In this document: positions 21,581-29,437 of the stretch, one piece after another
Layout of the letters: the number at the start of each line of letters is the position of its first letter
How positions within the stretch are numbered: position 1 is the first letter of the stretch
Assembly: GCA_013791775.1 (NCBI GenBank)
Contig: VMTE01000022.1
Span: forward strand, 62,001-126,000
From: Hyphomonas sp.
Lineage (GTDB): Bacteria > Pseudomonadota > Alphaproteobacteria > Caulobacterales > Hyphomonadaceae
DNA length: 64,000 nt
Reading direction: 5' to 3'
Notes under the pieces: model-generated
The model's input: the letters and a program-made list of their open reading frames with translations, nothing else
Told to the model about the DNA's origin: nothing
The model's database searches: none
Program-made: the position numbers and the translations under genes

Positions 21581-22315
21581 ATGCACCCCAACACGCCGAG
21601 GTTTGTCCTCACCGCAGCCAGATTCCAGCTCGGGCTGGCCCTGGTGCTGGTCTTCGTGTTTTTCATGCACGGCCTGGCGATGATTGTTGCCCACGGGCTC
21701 GGATACCCTGTGGCGAAGGGGTTCGTGCCGCTTTTCCACATCGATTTCGAACACAACCTTCCGACCCTGGTTGCGCTGCTGCTGTTGCTCGGCTGCGCGC
21801 TGACCAGCGCCCGGGCGAGTGCCCGCGAAACGGTCCGGACCGTCCACCGGCGGGCCTGGGCGCTGGTTTCGTGCCTCTTCCTGTTCCTTGCGGCGGACGA
21901 AGCCTTCAGCTTCCACGAACAACTGAGCGGGTTTGCCCATGACCGGTTTGCCGATGTTAGCCTTCCGCTGTTTGCGTGGATCATCCCCTATGGCGCGGGC
22001 GTCCTGGTTCTGGGCGGCATCCTGCTGCGCTGGTTCCTCGAACTCGAAGCCAGCCTCCGGGCCCGGTTGTTCCTGTCTGGCGCCATCTTCCTGTCCGGCG
22101 CGATCGGGCTGGAGTTCATTTCGTCGGGCTATTACGAGTCCCTGCCTCCGGACCGGGACGTTTACCGGACCTTGGGCGTGGACCTGCTGGCCACTGCCGA
22201 GGAGGCCTGCGAATTCGCCGGCCTGTCGCTGTTCCTGAACACGATGGTCAGGCACCTCGGCGGCGTGAGCTTCCGGACGCCTCACCTGCCGGTTGTCGCG
22301 GCCGCGCGGCGATAG
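21581..22315 (+). CDS. Multipass membrane protein of unknown function
   Basis: A 244-residue protein that I cannot name. It has several hydrophobic spans: residues about 13-40 (FQLGLALVLVFVFFMHGLAM), 60-77 (LPTLVALLLLLGC), 90-105 (WALVSCLFLFLA), then an acidic-aromatic loop DEAFSFHEQLSG, and spans near 130 (AWIIPYGAGVLVLGGILL) and 160 (LFLSGAIFLSGAIGLEF). A final amphipathic stretch (TAEEACEFAGLSLFLNTMV) precedes a basic tail. The DEAFSFHE loop between membrane segments looks conserved-like, with His and Glu that could bind a metal, which is inference. It stands alone, facing recQ. Confidence 0.75.
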   Translation: MHPNTPRFVLTAARFQLGLALVLVFVFFMHGLAMIVAHGLGYPVAKGFVPLFHIDFEHNLPTLVALLLLLGCALTSARASARETVRTVHRRAWALVSCLFLFLAADEAFSFHEQLSGFAHDRFADVSLPLFAWIIPYGAGVLVLGGILLRWFLELEASLRARLFLSGAIFLSGAIGLEFISSGYYESLPPDRDVYRTLGVDLLATAEEACEFAGLSLFLNTMVRHLGGVSFRTPHLPVVAAARR

Positions 22316-22334
22316 ACGCGCGGCGCAGGCCCGG

Positions 22335-24170
22335 TCAGGCCGCTTCGGCCACGATCCGCGCCACGTCGCCGGCATAGGCCTGCGCCTTCTTCTCACCGAC
22401 GCCGTTGATCTCACGCAGCGATTCGGCGCTTACGGGGCGCTCCCGGGCAATTTCGATAAGCGTGCGGTCGTGGAAGATCACATAGGGCGGTACGCCGCGC
22501 GCCTTGGCGAGATCGGTCCGCCATTGGCGCAGGGCATCGAACACGGACTGGTCGCGCACCGAGAGATCGGCCTGCACGCCGGCGCGGGCGGCGCCCCGGG
22601 TGCGGGCGCGCCGTTTCGGGGCGGTCAGGTCTTCGCGCAGGCTGACCGTTCGCTCGCCCCGGAACAGGGCTTTTGCTGCCTCGGCGTCCGGCACGATCAC
22701 CACCGGGCGCATCGCTTCGCCGCCTTCGGCGATCAGGCCCTCGAACATCAGGGCATCGAACACGTGGTTCCAGCCAGGCTTCGGCAGGTCCTTGCCGATG
22801 CCGAAGGTGGACAAGGCCGACAGTTCCGTGTCGAAATCATCCTTCGCCTCGCCGAGCAGGTGCTGGACGAGACGGCCGCGCCCGATCCGCTGGCCGCAGC
22901 GCAGCACGGCGGAGACCGCCATCTGTGCCCAGCGGGTCGCATCGTGGCGGGTGCCCAGTTCTCCCCGGCAGGCATCGCAGACGCCGCAGGGGTCGACCTT
23001 CTCCTCGCCGAAATAGCGCCGCACAGCGCCCCGGCGGCATTCGTCGGCGTTGAAGAATGCGAACAGCTGGCGCGTCTTGGTCAGCTGCACCCGCTTCACC
23101 TCATCGGGCGCGTCGCTGGCAAAGGTCCACTGCAGCGAGCGGTTCATGTCGGCGGGGCCGTAGAGGGCAATGCCTTCGGCCGGCTCGCCGTCGCGCCCTG
23201 CCCGGCCGACTTCCTGCCAGTAGGCTTCGAGTGTCTTCGGCGGATCGGCATGGATGACGAAGCGCACGTCCGGCTTGTCGACGCCCATGCCAAAAGCAAC
23301 CGTCGCCACCATCACCCGGCCCTCTTCGAGCAGGAACTGGCGCTGGCGCGCGGCCCGGATACCGGCGTCGAGACCGGCATGGTAGGCGAGTGAGGGCACA
23401 CCCGCTTTGGCCAGCGCGTCGGCCACGTCCTCGACCGCCTTGCGCGTCGCCGCATAGACGATGCCGCTGGCGCCGCTGCGCGCCTTGACCAGCTGCGTCA
23501 CCCGCGCGGTCCGGTTGCCGTCCTTCGGCTCCGCCGAGAGGATCAGGTTGGGCCGGTCGAAGCTGGCGACATGCACGGCGGGATCAGTGAGGTTCAGCTG
23601 CGCGAGGATGTCCTCCCGCGTCCGGGCATCCGCCGTTGCCGTGACCGCGAGGCGCGGCACGCCCGGGAACAGGCCTTTCAGCCGGCCCAGCGCGCGGTAG
23701 TCGGGCCGGAAGTCATGCCCCCACTGGCTGACACAGTGGGCCTCATCGACGGCGATCAGCGAGACCTTCATGCCGGCAAGGCGTTCGGCGAGGTTGGTGC
23801 CGAGGCCTTCGGGCGAGACATAGAGCAGGTCCATCTCGCCGCGCGCCGCCGCGTCCAGCGCCGCACTGCGGGCGTTGAAGTCCATCGAGCTGTCGAGCCG
23901 TTCGGCCCGCACGCCGACGAGCTTCAGCGCGTCCACCTGGTCCGCCATCAGAGCGATCAGGGGGGAGACGACGATGCCGCATCCTTCGCGCAGCAGCGCC
24001 GGAATCTGGTAGCAGAGCGACTTGCCTCCGCCGGTCGGCAGCACGGCGAGACCGTCGCGCCCGGCCAGCACGTCCGCGATGACCGCTTCCTGAAGGCCGC
24101 GGAAGGCATCATAGCCATACACACGCTTGAGCAGCGCGCGGGCGTCCTTGAGGTGGGGTGCGGGAGGCAT
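22335..24170 (-). CDS. recQ: ATP-dependent DNA helicase RecQ
   Basis: A 611-residue 3'-5' DNA helicase for recombination and fork repair. Motifs include Walker [20 protein letters not shown] ([16 protein letters not shown], which is also the aromatic-rich loop), VTATA, and [12 protein letters not shown]. The RecQ-C zinc site follows ([12 protein letters not shown] ... CGVCDACRG), then winged-helix and C-terminal HRDC ([19 protein letters not shown]) domains. ATG 24170 ([20 protein letters not shown]) fits the family; upstream in-frame sequence has no RecQ character. The gene ends the operon with the unknown gene upstream (38-base gap). Confidence 0.96.
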   Translation of the reverse strand: MPPAPHLKDARALLKRVYGYDAFRGLQEAVIADVLAGRDGLAVLPTGGGKSLCYQIPALLREGCGIVVSPLIALMADQVDALKLVGVRAERLDSSMDFNARSAALDAAARGEMDLLYVSPEGLGTNLAERLAGMKVSLIAVDEAHCVSQWGHDFRPDYRALGRLKGLFPGVPRLAVTATADARTREDILAQLNLTDPAVHVASFDRPNLILSAEPKDGNRTARVTQLVKARSGASGIVYAATRKAVEDVADALAKAGVPSLAYHAGLDAGIRAARQRQFLLEEGRVMVATVAFGMGVDKPDVRFVIHADPPKTLEAYWQEVGRAGRDGEPAEGIALYGPADMNRSLQWTFASDAPDEVKRVQLTKTRQLFAFFNADECRRGAVRRYFGEEKVDPCGVCDACRGELGTRHDATRWAQMAVSAVLRCGQRIGRGRLVQHLLGEAKDDFDTELSALSTFGIGKDLPKPGWNHVFDALMFEGLIAEGGEAMRPVVIVPDAEAAKALFRGERTVSLREDLTAPKRRARTRGAARAGVQADLSVRDQSVFDALRQWRTDLAKARGVPPYVIFHDRTLIEIARERPVSAESLREINGVGEKKAQAYAGDVARIVAEAA

Positions 24171-24208
24171 CGGCCCGTTGTGAGGGGATGCGCGGCGCGC
24201 GGCAAGGC

Positions 24209-24970
24209 CTAGTCGATGAAGTCGATGCGGTTGTCGCGGATCACGTAGTTCCATGTCCGCGCCTGCTGGCGCTGGGTCTCCGCCGCAACGAAGGCGACGA
24301 TGCCGTCCCGCTCGGCGAGAGGCTGGCCGGTCTCGGCCTGCCATTTTTCCGCGACCGGAATGTCGATGCTGAAATGCACCCCGCCGCCGCACATCTCGTG
24401 ATAAAATCTGATCCGGATATCGCCCTCGATGTAATGGATCGTGCCGGCGCGGAAGTTGCCCTCGAATTCGAGCCGGCGGCTGAAGCGCGCGGTGAGTCGG
24501 TCGAGCGCCTTGGCGCGCAGGTCGAGATCGTGGTTGGGCAGGACTTTTCCGGTGCCATCGCGGTACACGATGGGCTTGCCGTCGGACTTCGGTATCGGCG
24601 GCGGCTCCGGCGCTGGCGGCGCAATGCCGGCTTCCAGTTTCGTCAGGCGGAGTTTGTGGCTCCAGCCGTCGCGGTGGGTGATCTCGATCTCGTAGTCCCC
24701 GGGCGGCCAGGGGAATGTGTCGATGAGGATCTGCACCCGGCCGTTCAGGCGCTGGGTGACGTCGTCATCTTCGAGGCGCGCGCCGCCCGGCCCCCGGATG
24801 CGGAAGGTGCCGTATCCGGAATATCCGTCCTGCGGCAGCCAGAGCGTAAGTTGCTGGCAGCCGTCATAGCGCACGAACTTCGCCGTGAGCACGCCGACGC
24901 TGTCTGGCGCGCTGGCATTGACCGGCGCGTCCAGCACGATTTCGCCTTCATGGCCGACCGGATCGGACAT
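24209..24970 (-). CDS. Conserved-looking hypothetical protein upstream of recQ
   Basis: I do not recognise this 253-residue protein. It starts [16 protein letters not shown] at ATG 24970 after GGAGGGG, so the longer frame to 25042 is not used. The N-terminal half has beta-rich, immunoglobulin-like text ([20 protein letters not shown], then [15 protein letters not shown]). A proline-rich linker ([16 protein letters not shown]) leads to a C-terminal domain of about 110 residues with [19 protein letters not shown] and a DNRIDFID end. No signal peptide. It shares an operon with recQ and diverges from pirin across an 11-bp dyad. Confidence 0.75.
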   Translation of the reverse strand: MSDPVGHEGEIVLDAPVNASAPDSVGVLTAKFVRYDGCQQLTLWLPQDGYSGYGTFRIRGPGGARLEDDDVTQRLNGRVQILIDTFPWPPGDYEIEITHRDGWSHKLRLTKLEAGIAPPAPEPPPIPKSDGKPIVYRDGTGKVLPNHDLDLRAKALDRLTARFSRRLEFEGNFRAGTIHYIEGDIRIRFYHEMCGGGVHFSIDIPVAEKWQAETGQPLAERDGIVAFVAAETQRQQARTWNYVIRDNRIDFID

Positions 24971-25038
24971 GCCCCCCTCCTCGCTGCGGTGTGAGTTATT
25001 AGCACTGGGCGGGATGTCTGTCGCGGCCCGCCGCGGGA

Positions 25039-25065
25039 ACATTCATGCAAGCTCTGCATGAATGT
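25039..25065. promoter_or_regulatory. Candidate operator: 11-bp perfect dyad between the unknown gene and pirin
   Basis: ACATTCATGCA (25039-25049) and TGCATGAATGT (25055-25065) form a perfect 11-bp inverted repeat with a 5-base spacer. It sits in the divergent promoter region, 69 bases before the 24970 start and 82 before the pirin ATG. It is not followed by a T run on either strand, so a protein-binding site is more likely than a terminator. Confidence 0.6.
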
Positions 25066-25146
25066 CACCGGCCTGTGCGCCTACCCGGCGGCGAGGCGCC
25101 TGCGCATATACCGGCGAGCAGCAACCCTTCCGATGGAGGCCATCCG

Positions 25147-25842
25147 ATGATCGATATTCGTCCGTTCGACAAGCTGGGCCAGTTCCGCAATGACTGGCTG
25201 AACGCCCACTACCATTTCTCCTTCTCGCAATATTACGACCCGGCCCGCGTCCAGCACGGCGCGCTGCGGGTGTGGAATGATGACGAAATCCAGCCGCGCA
25301 CCGGCTTTCCCCCGCATGGCCACGACTCGATGGAAATCATCACCTATGTCCGCAAGGGCGCGATCACGCACAAGGACTCGCTCGGCAATACCGGCCGCAC
25401 CGAGGCCGGCGACGTGCAGGTGATGAGCGCGGGCTCCGGCATCCAGCATTCCGAGTGGAACGCCGAGGACGTGACGACCGAATTGTTCCAGCTGTGGATC
25501 CTGCCGCGTATCCGGGGCGGCAAGCCCGGCTGGGGTGCGCGCAAGTTTCCCAAGGGCGACCGGTCCGGCGCCTGGGCGGTATTGGCCTCCGGCACCGGCG
25601 AGGCCGGCAGCCTCGCGATCAACCAGGACGCCAAGGTGCTCGGCGCCACGATCAAGGCCGGCGAGACGCTGAGCTACACGCTTGCCGAGGGCCGGTATGG
25701 CTATCTCGTGGTGGCGGACGGCGAGGTCACGCTCAATGGCACGGCGCTGCGGACACGCGACGGCGCTGCCATTTCCGGCGGCGAGACGCTGACCCTCAAG
25801 GGCGTCAACTCGGCCGAACTGGTGCTGGTCGATACGATCTGA
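25147..25842 (+). CDS. Pirin family bicupin (YhhW/YhaK-like)
   Basis: A 231-residue cytoplasmic bicupin. The N-terminal cupin has the metal-site residues of pirins: HGH in FPPHGHDSMEIITYVRKG and, later, GSGIQHSEWN. The C-terminal cupin (ETLSYTLAEGRYGYLVVADG) is degenerate in metal ligands, as is normal. Known members bind iron; some have quercetinase activity and others act as redox-responsive cofactors, so the precise job is open. ATG 25147 (MIDIRPFDKLGQFRND) is the family start, preceded by GATGGAGG; an earlier in-frame ATG at 25045 lies in the palindrome and is unlikely. Confidence 0.92.
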   Translation: MIDIRPFDKLGQFRNDWLNAHYHFSFSQYYDPARVQHGALRVWNDDEIQPRTGFPPHGHDSMEIITYVRKGAITHKDSLGNTGRTEAGDVQVMSAGSGIQHSEWNAEDVTTELFQLWILPRIRGGKPGWGARKFPKGDRSGAWAVLASGTGEAGSLAINQDAKVLGATIKAGETLSYTLAEGRYGYLVVADGEVTLNGTALRTRDGAAISGGETLTLKGVNSAELVLVDTI

Positions 25843-25941
25843 CGGGCTTGTTCACGCCGGCGTGACTTCATGTACCGGCCGGTTTGGGGTAAGATGTCTG
25901 AAGCTGGCCGGATTGCGTCTGGCCCTTTCGGGAGTGCGATG

Positions 25942-26409
25942 ATGAAACATCTTCTGACAGCCGCCGTCTTTCTCGGCCTCGCGCCGGTCGCTGCGGCGAC
26001 GGAAATCAACGTGTCGCTCGGGCCGGACTTCTCGGAGAAGCTGGCCGAGGATTACGGCGAGCGCGAAGGCGAATACCTCGCCGGGCGCGTGCGGGCAGAC
26101 CTGCAGCGCGCGCTGGACAAGTCCGGCGCCGACGTCGCCCGCGTGGACGTGACCATCCTCGATGCCAAGCCATCGCGGCCAACCTTCAAGCAGGGCGGCG
26201 ACGAGCCGGGCCTCGACATGCACCGCTCGGTCAGCATCGGCGGCATGAAGCTGTCGGCGGTGTCCTATGACGCTGCCGGCGCGAAGTCGGACCCGTTCGA
26301 GTACAAGTGGTATGAGAGCGATATCCGGCAGGCCGGACTGACGACCTGGCAGGACGCCCGGCGCGCCTCCAGCCGGTTTGCCGCGCGGTTTGCCAAAACC
26401 CTCGACTGA
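25942..26409 (+). CDS. Secreted protein of unknown function
   Basis: A 155-residue protein with a signal peptide (MKHLLTAAVFLGLAPVAAAT) and a mature beta-alpha domain (EINVSLGPDFSEKLAEDYGE, RVDVTILDAKPSRPTFKQ, AARFAKTLD). It has no cysteines and no membrane segment after the signal. ATG 25942 was preferred: GGAG at 25931-25934 is 7 bases away, and ATG 25939 is nearly equivalent. The in-frame extension to 25870 has no signal-peptide sense. The name DUF3016-like occurred to me but I cannot support it. A hairpin terminator follows the stop. Confidence 0.75.
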   Translation: MKHLLTAAVFLGLAPVAAATEINVSLGPDFSEKLAEDYGEREGEYLAGRVRADLQRALDKSGADVARVDVTILDAKPSRPTFKQGGDEPGLDMHRSVSIGGMKLSAVSYDAAGAKSDPFEYKWYESDIRQAGLTTWQDARRASSRFAARFAKTLD

Positions 26410-26441
26410 AGACTCTCCCTTGCCCCTGGCGAGGTATTGAT

Positions 26442-26478
26442 AGCGCCGCTTCCCGGCCGGGGAGCGGCGCTTTCCGTT
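26442..26478 (+). terminator. Hairpin terminator after the secreted-protein gene
   Basis: AGCGCCGCT (26442-26450) pairs with AGCGGCGCT (26463-26471), with extra CCC/GGG pairing inside the loop, followed by a T-rich stretch TTCCGTTTC. It ends the pirin / secreted-protein transcription unit. Confidence 0.7.
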
Positions 26479-26566
26479 TCGTTGCTTGCTCCTGGCACCC
26501 GCCCTCGCGGCGGCCCCGCTGCGCTGGAGTGCAACGAGACTCTTTTTTTGAGACCCCATACTTTAC

Positions 26567-26584
26567 ATGAGACATTTATCTCAT
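26567..26584. promoter_or_regulatory. Candidate TetR-type operator
   Basis: ATGAGA (26567-26572) and TCTCAT (26579-26584) form an 18-bp dyad with a 6-base spacer, in an AT-rich stretch 32 bases before the SnoaL-like ATG. The next genes are a SnoaL-like protein and a TetR repressor, and such regulators often act on their own operon. A related GAGACTC/GAGACC motif occurs just upstream at 26536-26554. Confidence 0.55.
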
Positions 26585-26615
26585 TAAAGGGATCTTATGT
26601 CACAAAGGAGTTTAC

Positions 26616-27029
26616 ATGCCGAGCCGTGAAATGATGGACTTCAAGATGGACGAGCACTTCGATTTCGAAGCGCACGACAATGTCGAGGGTGTGCTGGCGA
26701 CGCTTGCCGAGGATTGCGAGCATGACATCGTCGGCACGCCGACCGGGCCGACGTTCGGGCGCGAGGCGGCGCGAGGCTTTTATGAAAGCCTCTTCGTCGA
26801 TCTCTCCGACAGCCGGGTCGAGACGGTGCGCCGCCTCTATGGCGAGGATTTCCTCGTCGATGAATCGATCTGGTCCGGCCGCGCGCCGGGCCGTCCCTTC
26901 GGCCTTGAAGGCCGGGGCCGCCCGCTGAGCTTCCGCCTGCTGCATGTCGTCGAATTTGCGGAAACCGGCTCGATCCGGCGCGAGAACGTGTGGATCGACC
27001 TTGCAGCAGTTGCCGCAGGATTGAGATGA
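26616..27029 (+). CDS. SnoaL-like / NTF2-fold protein
   Basis: A 137-residue protein of the NTF2/SnoaL-like fold. Visible hallmarks are an N-terminal helix, then TLAEDCEHDIVGTPTGPTFG (the first strand pair with a central Asp), VRRLYGEDFLVDESIWSGRA and FRLLHVVEFAETGSIRRENVWIDL, the typical closing strands. Such proteins are enzymes or ligand-binding domains for small polyketide-like or steroid-like compounds. The ligand here is unknown. ATG 26616 follows AAAGGAG. Its stop overlaps the TetR start as ATGA, so the two are coupled and the regulator probably answers to this protein's ligand. Confidence 0.82.
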   Translation: MPSREMMDFKMDEHFDFEAHDNVEGVLATLAEDCEHDIVGTPTGPTFGREAARGFYESLFVDLSDSRVETVRRLYGEDFLVDESIWSGRAPGRPFGLEGRGRPLSFRLLHVVEFAETGSIRRENVWIDLAAVAAGLR

Positions 27030-27625
27030 GTGAGGGGCGGACGAACCAGAAGCGGCGCACGCGCAAGGATCTCCTGCAAGCGGCTGCGCGCCTGCTGAAA
27101 CAGGGCAAGGTGCCGAGCCTTGAGGACGTTGCCGCCGAGGCGATGGTCTCGCGGGCCACGGTATACCGGTACTTTCCGAGCATCGACGCGCTGCTGATCG
27201 AGGCGCCGCTCGACATCGCCCTGCCGGACGCCGATGAGGTGCTGGCCGGAGCGCCGGAGGATGATCCGGTCGCCCGGCTCGACCGCGTCGATGCAGCGAT
27301 CGAGGCAATGAGTCTTGGTAACGAGGCGGCGCTGCGCATGATGCTCGCCAACAGTGTGCAGCGCGCCCTGCGTCCGCCTGAGGACGGCGATCTGCCGGCG
27401 CGGCAGAACCGGCGCTCGCCGATGATCGAAGCGGCCCTCGCGCCAGCCCGCCGGCAGTTCCATCCGGCGGACCTGCGGACGCTGCAACGGGCCCTGGCGG
27501 TGGTGATCGGGACGGAATCGATGATTGCGTTCAAGGACGTGCTGCAGCTGGACGACGCCGAGGCGCGCAAGGTGCGCCGATGGATCATCCGCGCCCTCGT
27601 GGATGCGGCCCGCAAGCCCGGCTAG
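27026..27625 (+). CDS. TetR family transcriptional regulator
   Basis: A 199-residue repressor. The N-terminal HTH is clear: RRTRKDLLQAAARLLKQGKV, VAAEAMVSRATVYRYFPSID. The C-terminal helical domain is family-variable and defines ligand sensing. It is translated from the ATGA overlap with the SnoaL-like gene, so the pair forms one operon under the candidate operator at 26567-26584. Its 3' end overlaps the convergent MscS-type channel gene by 4 bases. The ligand and wider targets are unknown. Confidence 0.93.
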   Translation: MSEGRTNQKRRTRKDLLQAAARLLKQGKVPSLEDVAAEAMVSRATVYRYFPSIDALLIEAPLDIALPDADEVLAGAPEDDPVARLDRVDAAIEAMSLGNEAALRMMLANSVQRALRPPEDGDLPARQNRRSPMIEAALAPARRQFHPADLRTLQRALAVVIGTESMIAFKDVLQLDDAEARKVRRWIIRALVDAARKPG

Positions 27626-28989
27626 GCGCCGCCCTCGCCCGGGTCGATCCGCACACTGATGGGTTCCGGGGCGCGCAGGAAGATGTCGCGCTGCGGATGC
27701 GGCACCTTGATGCCGTGGCGCTCCAGCGCGGAATGCATCTCCCAGACATAGTCCGCCATCACCTTCTGCGGGCGCAGCACAGCCTCGTCCGTGAGCCAGA
27801 CGATCAGCTCGAAATCGAGACGGAACTCACCGAAGCGCACGAGCCAGACCTGGGGCCTGCGCTCGCCCTTGTCGTCAAAGGTCCAGGGCAGCGCCGCCGC
27901 CGCTTCAAGGCCCGCCTTCTCCACCAGTTCCTTGGACGTGCCGTAGGCCACCCCGAACGGTACGTGGATCCGGCGCTTGGAATCCATGTGGGTCCAGTTG
28001 ATCAGCTGGTTCTTGATGAAGGCCTCGTTGGGCACGATGATGTCGATATTGTCGTTGGTGGTCAGCACGGTGGAGCGGAAGTTGATTTCCTTCACCACGC
28101 CCGACAGGCCGCCCTGCAACTCGATGAAGTCGCCGATCTTCAGCGTCTTCTCCATCAGGAGGATGACGCCGGAAATGAAGTTCGAGAAGATCGACTGGAG
28201 GCCGAAACCGATACCGACACCAAGCGCGCCGGAGAAGAAGGTGAGCGCGCCGAGATTCACACCGATGACGTTCAGCGCGACGACGAAGGCGATGATGATC
28301 GCGACGCCCTTCAGCGTCTGTCCGAGCAGGCCGCCCACCGAGGGCGGCAGGTTCGGCGCGCTGCGCAGCTGCGACTGGGCGAGATTGCCGATCAACCAGC
28401 CGATCCACAGGGTCACCGCCGCCAGCGTCAGACTGGTCAGCAGATGCAGCAGCGTGACCTTCGCCATGCCGAAATGCAGGATCACACTGTCCAGCGCTGC
28501 GGCGAGCGGGCCGAGCCAGCCGACGATGTAGAGCGCCGCCATCGCCCAGAGCGAAAAGGCCACCATCCTGGAAACCAGGCCCCGGCGCATGCTGGCCGTG
28601 ACCACCTGGACGGCGATCCAGGCCACCAGCAGGCTGACCGCGATCTGCAGCGACCGTGTGCCGAGCGCGGCGGCTTCGAACCCCGCCGTCACCGCCAGTA
28701 GGATGACCAGCGTGACCGCCGGCCAGAGGATGCGGAGCACGGAGACCAGCGCGAGGAGCACGAAGTCGATCCGGCCCCGCGCCTCGGCGGCAGCCATCAG
28801 GCGTTTGCGCGGATACCGTGAGAGAACGTAGCCGGCCGCCGAAGCAGCAACAATGGCGAGCAGCTGCCAGACCGTATCCGGCGAGGCGAGATCGGCCAGC
28901 GCCTCCTGCCCCCAGCGGGCGACCATCTGCATCAGCTTTTCCGCCGCCGGAAAGGCGGCCGGAAACGGCGCGGCAACGTTCTGGATCAA
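27622..28989 (-). CDS. Mechanosensitive ion channel, MscS family
   Basis: A 455-residue inner-membrane channel that opens on membrane tension and protects against osmotic downshock. Several N-terminal spans precede the pore and beta-domain region FFSGALGVGIGFGLQSIFSN and FISGVILLMEKTLKIGDFIE, the classic MscS signature, then the cytoplasmic INFRSTVLTTNDNIDIIVPN. I prefer the TTG start at 28989, which has GAGAGAGG at about 5 bases; TTG 29004 or ATG 28932 are alternatives. The extra N-terminal helices make it larger than E. coli MscS (286 aa), closer to YbdG/YjeP-type relatives. Confidence 0.9.
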   Translation of the reverse strand: MIQNVAAPFPAAFPAAEKLMQMVARWGQEALADLASPDTVWQLLAIVAASAAGYVLSRYPRKRLMAAAEARGRIDFVLLALVSVLRILWPAVTLVILLAVTAGFEAAALGTRSLQIAVSLLVAWIAVQVVTASMRRGLVSRMVAFSLWAMAALYIVGWLGPLAAALDSVILHFGMAKVTLLHLLTSLTLAAVTLWIGWLIGNLAQSQLRSAPNLPPSVGGLLGQTLKGVAIIIAFVVALNVIGVNLGALTFFSGALGVGIGFGLQSIFSNFISGVILLMEKTLKIGDFIELQGGLSGVVKEINFRSTVLTTNDNIDIIVPNEAFIKNQLINWTHMDSKRRIHVPFGVAYGTSKELVEKAGLEAAAALPWTFDDKGERRPQVWLVRFGEFRLDFELIVWLTDEAVLRPQKVMADYVWEMHSALERHGIKVPHPQRDIFLRAPEPISVRIDPGEGGA

Positions 28990-29437
28990 GCAAGCCTCTC
29001 TCAAACACAGCCTTGGGCTGACTCAGCCGACCTTACCGGGCCCCTTCCCGCGCGCAACCCTTGGCACCGGCGGCGCGGAGCGAGCAGCGCCTCGATAGCG
29101 GCCGGCGTAAGGGGAAAGTTTTGCATCGGAATACACCGTTCGCCCCCGCCGCTGGCGGTCTCCCGACAGGCGCCTGCCGGGCCCGGTCTTCGCCTGCGCG
29201 GGGAGGCGCGAACCCAAAGGGCGGCTGGGTGACCCGGGCGGCGACGTCGGGGAAGGTGCCGTCACATTTTTGACACCCCCGGAAAGTGTTTGGCCCCTCC
29301 CCCCGCGAGACCGATTGACACGGGGTAAAACCTGCCTTTGAGTTACCGTCGAAGTGGTCCCGCCAAAGAGGATCGCTCGAAAATCAACAACAGAATCGGT
29401 GTCTTGCATGTTGCGGCCCGAGGGGAGGAAAATTCGA
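28990..29437. other. Intergenic region upstream of the TonB-dependent receptor gene
   Basis: About 450 bases without a supportable gene. The long open frames on both strands lack a good start and protein character. A TTGACA occurs at 29315-29320 but no matching -10 follows at 16-18 bases. AGGGGAGG at 29421-29428 is the receptor ribosome binding site. No Fur-box-like AT-rich dyad was seen. Confidence 0.5.

Noticed and set aside
26536-26554. GAGACTC...GAGACC read as a further operator copy
   Set aside because: Only a partial repeat of the GAGA core; not a dyad on its own.
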